This document shows positions 57,385 to 64,000 of a stretch of 64,000 bases of DNA, in pieces (the stretch's first letter is position 1; each line of letters begins with the position of its first letter). The DNA is from Hetaerina americana (Eukaryota; Arthropoda; Insecta; Odonata; Calopterygidae): NCBI GenBank assembly GCA_022747635.1, contig JAKTNV010000019.1, positions 9,014,001 to 9,078,000 on the forward strand, written 5' to 3'. The notes below the pieces were generated by a model. It was not told where the DNA came from and searched no databases. It was given only the letters and a program-made list of their open reading frames with translations. The position numbers and the translations under genes were made by a program.

Positions 57385-57385
57385 G

Positions 57386-60300
57386 ATTTAACAGATATTT
57401 TAAAAATACTAAATTATTATTATTAGTAATCTACTCGGTCGGGATAAGTTTTATAGGTTATAGAAACTATTAGTTACTGTGTTTCCTTGTCCTTATTAGG
57501 ACGAAACAAAAGTTCCCCATATGTACACTTAATTCCACATTGAAATAGCTCATTGTTTAGCTCTGCGTGCTTTCTACCTTCCTTAAACCCGTCCGGAATG
57601 CCTGTTTTTTTCCTTTATCTATAACAAATTCTACCCCAGCATTCTGTCTTATTCCAGCATACCGATACTCTCCTCAATAACCGTCTTTAGAATACCTTCG
57701 TCTCTGAATATTTTCTGCATCTACTTGTCCCGTCTACTTCAAACTTTTACCGACATTTTAAACATGTACATTGGTAGTTCACTAAAAATTCAATTATTAG
57801 TATTTGAAGTTCAATAAAAAACGCTCTTCAATATTATTATAATCTTAAATGATTAAATGACAAGTAAATGAATGTCAATGGAAATTCACTTAAAATTGTG
57901 ATACCCTTTTATAAAATGCTGGAATTATAACTTATTTTTCCTTAAAAAGGGCCATTATTTTAAATAATTTAAGTTTCTGGGAGTAATTTTATTAGGCTAA
58001 AGTTCCAGCACACTGCTGATTACAGGATGCGCGTGTGTATTGGTCGAAATTTCATCTCTCTTCCCTCCAAAATTATCGCCCTAGTGACACCATCGGGTGC
58101 CATACCGCCGGTAACTGAAAGTCAGGTTATATCGTGTGCCCTCACATATTCCCGACAACTTTGATTATTTTTCCGCTTGATTCACTGCTCTACCCCTTAC
58201 TTATGGGACAGTAGTTGGAGTTTGTGTAATATTCTGCGATAGTTTTGATCCCAAACATTTGAAGGATCATTTTTTCTATTTGCTGCTCGCCTGACTATTT
58301 GAAAACCACATACTAAATAGCCCACGACCGTTGAAGAGTCGCGAGACACCGCACAAAAGACACTGATTCATGGAGTAAATTTAATTCATTAGAAAACACA
58401 TTTTTATTGGAATTTAATAAGAAGTAAGATATTCGTCTTTAGAAAATGCTTCAAAATGGATTTCCCAGTCTCAGAATTCCATTATTTCTTTCTTCCTTAT
58501 TGAAAATACTAGAAATGGCCATTTGAAATGGAAAAAACATCGTATTCCAATTATGTATCTCATTCACTGGACTTTCTTCTATTTAAGTGAAATATCTTTA
58601 TTGAAACTATTTAATTCGTGACAATTGATAGTTTTAAGTAACATAATACTTCGAAATAATTGAACGGTAAATATTTGCTCATGTAATTTATTCCCATTCT
58701 GCGTCGCACACAAATGTTTAGAGGTCTCTGTATTTTTAGAGCGAGATTAGAAGGGGACAAGAGGGCGCACATCAGGGAACGGGAGAAGGGGACGGAGGAA
58801 GCCCCACCCAGCGAGAGGATTCTTCTTTTCTTCATTTTCTCTCCGTTTATTCTTTTCTTTTTTACAGGTGCGGTTCCAGGTATTCTCTTGCCTTCCTTCC
58901 CGCTTCCCGTCCTTATTCACAGATGGCGCGCGAGGAGTCATCGGTTTTAGGGACAAACAAAAGGCGGTCGTTTGTCACCGTCTGCCTCCTTGCCGTCTGC
59001 CCCCCCCCTCCCCGACCCCCTCCTCAACTTCCTCCCCCCTCCCCGAACCCCTCCTCAACTCCCCCTTCCCCTCCCCCAAACGCCCCAAGCCAAACCACTT
59101 CTCGCCCCTCACTAGGCGGACGGCCGATCCCTTCCGCCCCTTGAATCCCGAACGGCATCTCCACGCCCTGCATTACTGACATATGTATTTCAAGGAATTA
59201 AATCGTAGGCACAGGGGAAGTTTTACGCTTTGGAGCGAAATCTAATGAATAAAAACAACCTTACCTTAATCATTTATCTTTCACGTGGGAATTCACATTA
59301 TGTCTCGCGGTTTTTCTCTCTTCATGGGTGGAAATCATGGGCGTTAATTATTGATATCCTCAAGACTGCCGCATGGAGGTCACTTTGAAATCATCGCACC
59401 ACCCGTCGAAGGGTAGTTTGTTTCGCAAGTTGCGGAGCAAATCAATAAATTTACCGTGGGTCACAATGGCAAGAAAACATTGGAGAATTCAATATTGATA
59501 GAATTGGTGCCCGATTAACTAAGGTTAAAAGTAATCCATAGTGGTCACTAGATCAAAACTGAATTAATATTCTTCTAAAGAAAAATCAAAATTTTTGAAT
59601 TGGGTTAATGGTCGTTAATATATTCATTTCAGTTAATAATCGCATGCTGCCCGTACAACCTTTGATATCACCGCAATCCACCCCGAGGAAAACGCATTCT
59701 CATAAGCAGCGGTGAACATTCTTACATGAGCACACCCGCTATACAAGCGACGTATTGCTGTGATTACTATTACAATACTCGTTGCGCCATCATTTTATTA
59801 TTTTTTTTCTTTATTAATGCTCTCATCTCATGATGGTAATAAATTAATCACGAGCTCAACCAATGTTAACCATGTATAAATAAGGTGAATTTGAGAATTG
59901 CCGGACCATATTGTATCTTTTGAAAACGACAGCTCCTCTAAAATTTTATTGATTATGTGTATTTTTATGGAGTTGCTCCGTCATCCTACGAATTAATTCG
60001 TAGTTGTTCCTGGAGCGGAGATTAGTGTTGCTATAAGAACTCTTTTTCTGTTCCCATATTCCTTCTCATGCTTGTTGTTAATATTTTTCTAATTTCCCGT
60101 TACATGCATTTTACAGTAATACCATGTTTAATTATGTCCTACTAATAATGTCCTACTATTATGTCCTACTAATAATAATAATGTGTTTTCTTTTTTTCTA
60201 ACGTAATTTATTTTTTCCTTTTTATCTGGGAGGATTCTATGATCTATTGTGAGGTATTATTTTGTTTGTGCACTTTGATGTCCGAGTATAATAATTGCTC

Positions 60301-63032
60301 GCAGGATAATTTTTGCTACATTTTGTACCTTTCTGATTTCATTATAATTAGCAGTTTCATGAATTTATGTATAGCTTATGTTGTGAAAGAAAACCATTTC
60401 ATTGCCATTTGACTCACCTCGACTGACCATAGAAAAAGTAAATCATGTACTAAGAAAGAGGGAATATTTTTATTACCAAAGTTTAAAAAGATGTAAAAAT
60501 AAATGTGTGTCGAAAACAACACAAGGAAACCACACCAGTGCCAAAGGGGAGATCAAGATTTTTATTTTGATTCGTAGGGTTACGAGACATTTAATGAGGA
60601 TTTCCTTAATATGAACCGTATCCCCATTTAATTTTTGAAGCTATGTGAAGAACATACAAACGATAAATGGATTTTATACCTAGATTATTTTCAAATGGAA
60701 GATCATAATTCTAACTCAAGAAGATAAATTGATCAAAATGCGAGAGACATTCTAACCATCAAATGGATGGGAGTGCGAGATTTGATTCGCTTTCGACAGT
60801 ATAGGCATTCATTCAACCAACATCAGTGGAATCGACATTTACCCAAGTACGACTGATGCAAATCTATAATGCTTCATCATATGACAATTTCAGTAGATGA
60901 AACACCCCAAGAAACGAGGACACCATTTGGGTTGGTCGTGCCATGTTCGTATTTGGACTAGGTGAATTCCATGAACAAAGAATCACGTAACACTATGATT
61001 CACCGCAATGTTTGTGGTGACGTCAATGGCAAGTGGACAACGGCTAAATTTGAAATCTCATCGCAGTTTCACATCCGCGCCGCATACTTAATCCAATAAA
61101 GGAAAACCAATTTTCCAACCTCGCCTCCAATTTGTTGCTAAGGGCATCGATGTAGAAAAATGACAACTGAATAATGGGAGCCGCCTAAGTTTTTTCGCGT
61201 TTGGTGGTCTTCAAACTAAGTACGTTGTTCTCATTGGTCCGTGGCTTCTTATACGATGAGGGTGGTCGATCTTGGATTAAATATTTGCAGTAGGATTGCG
61301 TGTGCATCGATATACTATGAAGTTATTCGTTGACTCGGCATTGAGATAGCGCTACATTAATCCTTTGTCGCCACGTAAAACCCCAAACTTTGGACAAAGA
61401 GCCTCGAAAGACACACTTCTGTTGCCTTCGGAGGCAGGAGACTCGCCGTATCCCCCTTGACCGGATTCGTTTGCCCCACCACGGAAGGAGAGGAGGGTAG
61501 AGTGGTGGGACGGGGGTGGAGACACAGCCGGCCAGTCCTCCTCGGATCCATTAGATCGGTTGGCGGAATCAGTAATTCTTGCCGCAAGTGCGGTCTAAGT
61601 TTTCTCATGCTGTTTCTATCATTCGGGAATTTTCGACACTAGCGGCAAGGGTCGCGGATTAAGGAGCCCGCGATTCATGAGGCTTACTCATAATTGTTTG
61701 TTTGTTCATCCGTTGCCGACATGGAGTCAAGTGTCCGAGGATACGTGAATTCACGCCAAAGAGTTGGAAGTAACTGGCAAAAACGTAAAATATCAATTGT
61801 AAAGAATGAGCTAACTCCTAGGCTCACGGCTAGTTTTCCTACAAAATGCTATGATTACAAATGAATTATGTTGAAATTTTACCGATAAAAGAATTTACTT
61901 TACACATTTGGCAACCCTTTCTTCAGACTACCAGAAAATCTCAAAATAAATATTTCAGTTCTGTAATTTTAAAACACTAATTCCCAATGAGAAAAAAATA
62001 ATGCGAATAATGACCACTCGGCCTTCAAAGGTTGCAGGTATTGCCTCTTCATCGTGACATTCATTGATTTAGACCAAAATCAAGTTAAAATGCACTCTAA
62101 CGTATTCTACGAGCTCTTTTTCCTGACATTAGTTTGCTTCTACGTGAGTAGGAGTCAATTTTATCGAAATTATTTACACTTAAGTGCCATTATCCATAAC
62201 ATTGAATATATGCTAATGGGAAGGTGAGACCAAACATTAAAACTGATCAATGATGTTGCGATCTTATTAAATCTTAATTTATCCAGATGGGATTTTCATA
62301 GTTTACGGTGCCATTAATCTTCATTCAAACATAACATTTCTTGAATAAGCAACAAAGAAATCGAATTAAAGCATGATTTCCGTTGAATGCATTAAATAAA
62401 GACATTTTCGATTTAGAGATAAGATTTACGATTTAGAGATATAAATTGAAGACAAATAATTTGTACGTACATTCGAAGATAGATATGAGAAATGAGAAAA
62501 GACGAGCGAGCGATTCATTTAAATCATTTGACGATGACGCGGCGTGGTCAAGTGAAGACAATCTGAAAGCAAAGGAAATTAGTGAAATGCACGGCCTAAA
62601 TCCTTCATGTAATATATTTTGGTCTTAGCCTTGAGCAAATAGCGGTGGGAGATTAGCGAGAGAGAGACTATGACGTTCGCGTCCCGTGACAATCACTCTC
62701 TCTCTGTCTAGGCGGGCGATAAAACAGGGGAAGGGTCCTCTCTCAAGGAAGCCGTGACGAGGCTCGGCCCGTCCCGACCCCCGAGGCGCCTGACGCCAAA
62801 TGCCCCGAGGACACGAAAGCACCCCGAGATGTCCTCGCGTTGATTGTTGGACGGAACGGGGTGGGGAAGTGGGCAGAGCCGTATTTTTCCGAGTTCATTT
62901 GTTTATCTCTGGCAGTCACTGTCTTTCCCTCTCAAGAGCAGGGGATTACTGCAATTACTCTTGCCTCATACCTACTCTTATTTTATTTATGCTAATTATA
63001 ACAAACGTTTTCAAGAATTTCTTGTATTTACC
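57386..63032. other. Long region with almost nothing recognised
   Basis: 57530-57740 is a decayed RTE-like 3' end on minus (GCTCTGCGTGCTTTCTACCT, AAACCCGTCCGGAATG). 58985-59110 is a C-rich low-complexity stretch in which long frames are artefacts. 61430-61620 and 62640-62830 are GC-richer patches with several CpG (GACGTTCGCGTCCCG), possible regulatory or decayed element DNA. The remainder is AT-rich, without frames or repeats that I can support. Confidence 0.4.
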
Positions 63033-63278
63033 TAGAGAGCAAGAATATTTTTACGCAAAATGAATAAGCATTCAGAATAACATAAAGCCTGAATGATTTT
63101 TAATCTTATTTAAAAATATTCCTTTGATAATTTATCACTATTAACGCCTTTTCTGAGACTCGACAACTGAGGATATTTTACTCACGACGCATATTAAAAA
63201 ATTAATCATGCCATGCATTTGTGATGTGCTCACAACTTAAAATGCTATATATATATATAGGATTTTAAGTTTTAAGCA

Positions 63279-63360
<82 letters not shown>

Positions 63361-63568
63361 CATTTTAAGTTGTGAGCACATCACAAATGCATGGCAGGAT
63401 TAATTTTTTAATATGCGTCGTGAGTAAAATATCCTCAGTTGTCGAGTCTCAGAAAAGGCGTTAATAGTGATAAATTATCAAAGGAATATTTTTAAATAAG
63501 ATTAAAAATCATTCAGGCTTTATGTTAATCTGAATGCTTATTCATTTTGCGTAAACATATTCTTGCTC

Positions 63569-63572
<4 letters not shown>
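63033..63572. repeat. Large palindrome around (TA)n
   Basis: Left arm 63033-63247 and right arm 63359-63572 are reverse complements over about 214 bases with only a few changes (for example AATCATGCC versus AATCCTGCC, and CAGAATAAC versus CAGATTAAC). The about 110-base centre is TA-rich with an insert GGATTTTAAGTTTTAAGCAT. The right arm is followed directly by a further (TA)n (63573-63655). No coding frame is seen. Confidence 0.93.
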
Positions 63573-63631
<59 letters not shown>

Positions 63632-63655
63632 CTTATATATATATATATATTATTA
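63573..63655. repeat. (TA)n microsatellite
   Basis: TA run with one short interruption (TTATCTTATA) near 63628, directly after the palindrome. Confidence 0.95.
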
Positions 63656-63790
63656 GGTAATCTGCCGGTTAAGGTAGGTTTTTGGATGGACATAATTACT
63701 AATTAAATAATTTGTGACCCCTAGCAAAACACAACATCCTACTTTACAGCAGGTCCCTCTTCAGCTCTGAGTACATGCAGCATCAAAAAT
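63656..63790 (-). pseudogene. RTE-like LINE 3' terminus, minus strand
   Basis: AGGTAGGTTTTTGGATGGAC (63674) parallels AGGTAAGTTTTGGATGGATA at 3858, and AAAACACAAC with TCTTCAGCTCTGAG parallels 29170-29225. Only the end of the element is present. Confidence 0.55.
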
Positions 63791-63855
63791 AAGGTTTTCA
63801 TTAATTATTAGGTACGATATATATTTAAAATAATTCAAATAATAAAGGTAATAAT

Positions 63856-64000
63856 TGTCGCAAGGGGCGTTCCTAAATGGTGCGACACAAAGGGTATCGG
63901 GGAAAGTCAGAGATACTACACCGAGTCTTACCCAAACAATCGTTTATTATACAAAATACAGTTGAAATGCACCATTTACAAAGTTATACGCAATTTATGG
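63856..64000 (-). mobile_element. LTR of the gag-pro family, partial at window edge
   Basis: The reverse complement matches the last 145 bases of the 14199 LTR, ending in CGCCCCTTGCGACA, with AATAAA and GATTGTTTGGGTAAGACTCG in place. One difference seen (GTAGTATC versus GTGGTATC). The copy runs off the window to the right; it may be a solo LTR or the 3' end of another element on minus. Confidence 0.92.

Larger units (their letters stand above)
53760..57385 (+). mobile_element. R1-like LINE lacking its 3' half
   Basis: A pyrimidine- and then purine-rich leader (53870-54200) is followed by an ORF1 with zinc knuckles and an ORF2 with an AP-type endonuclease and the beginning of a reverse transcriptase. 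ORF2 ends at a stop at 57382-57384, and the RT palm with its ADD box, RNase region and 3' end are absent. Loss of the 3' side is not the usual 5' truncation of LINEs and points to later deletion. It is inactive. Confidence 0.85.

Noticed and set aside
58868..59179. Proline-rich 103-codon frame
   Set aside because: It arises from a C-rich low-complexity stretch; no start context or domain.

Overview
The window looks like repeat-dense nuclear DNA of an arthropod, most probably an insect. The evidence is split exons with GT-AG borders, many mariner transposons, tRNA-derived SINEs, non-LTR elements of RTE-like, CR1-like and R1-like type, a Penelope-like endonuclease, long (TA)n tracts, and one host gene of the insect juvenile-hormone-binding/takeout type. 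I cannot name the species. There are no bacterial genes, rRNA, CRISPR arrays or operons.

One host gene can be supported. It lies on the minus strand and starts near 24.54 kb at a TATA box. It runs leftwards through five exons (24501-24541 untranslated, then coding exons 23833-23944, 20463-20613, 10417-10611 and 2721-2832) and leaves the window on the left. The four coding exons join in perfect phase into a 190-residue N-terminal part of a secreted, cysteine-free, JHBP/takeout-like lipid-binding protein. Its introns (548, 3219, 9851 and 7584 bases) are filled with transposons.

Layout. 0-2.5 kb: SINEs, two foldback elements and (TA)n, then an LTR-less LINE relic. 2.7-24.6 kb: the host gene with its transposon-filled introns. 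Intron 3 holds a complete, very young 6.2-kb LTR retrotransposon (14199-20366) that encodes only Gag and protease and carries a textbook -1 frameshift signal. 25-29.5 kb: RTE-like relics and a 5'-truncated CR1-like LINE with an open reverse-transcriptase frame. 30-53.7 kb: mariners of several families (two bounded by TIRs and TA duplications), an internally deleted mariner family, a rearranged RTE element, a Penelope-like endonuclease remnant and SINEs. 53.8-57.4 kb: an R1-like LINE lacking its 3' half. 57.4-63 kb: AT-rich DNA in which I recognise almost nothing. 63-64 kb: a 540-base palindrome around (TA)n, and the start of a second LTR of the 14-kb family on the minus strand.

Two points deserve most attention. 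The first is the gag-pro-only LTR element: slippery heptamer GGGAAAC, a 7-base spacer, an 8-bp hairpin with a GGGA tetraloop, and no reverse transcriptase or integrase. The second is a set of loci, four of them at the centre of foldback elements, sharing the order TGA(T/A)GA - GC-rich hairpin - GAAA. This resembles a hammerhead-ribozyme core and may belong to a Penelope-like or other self-cleaving element family.
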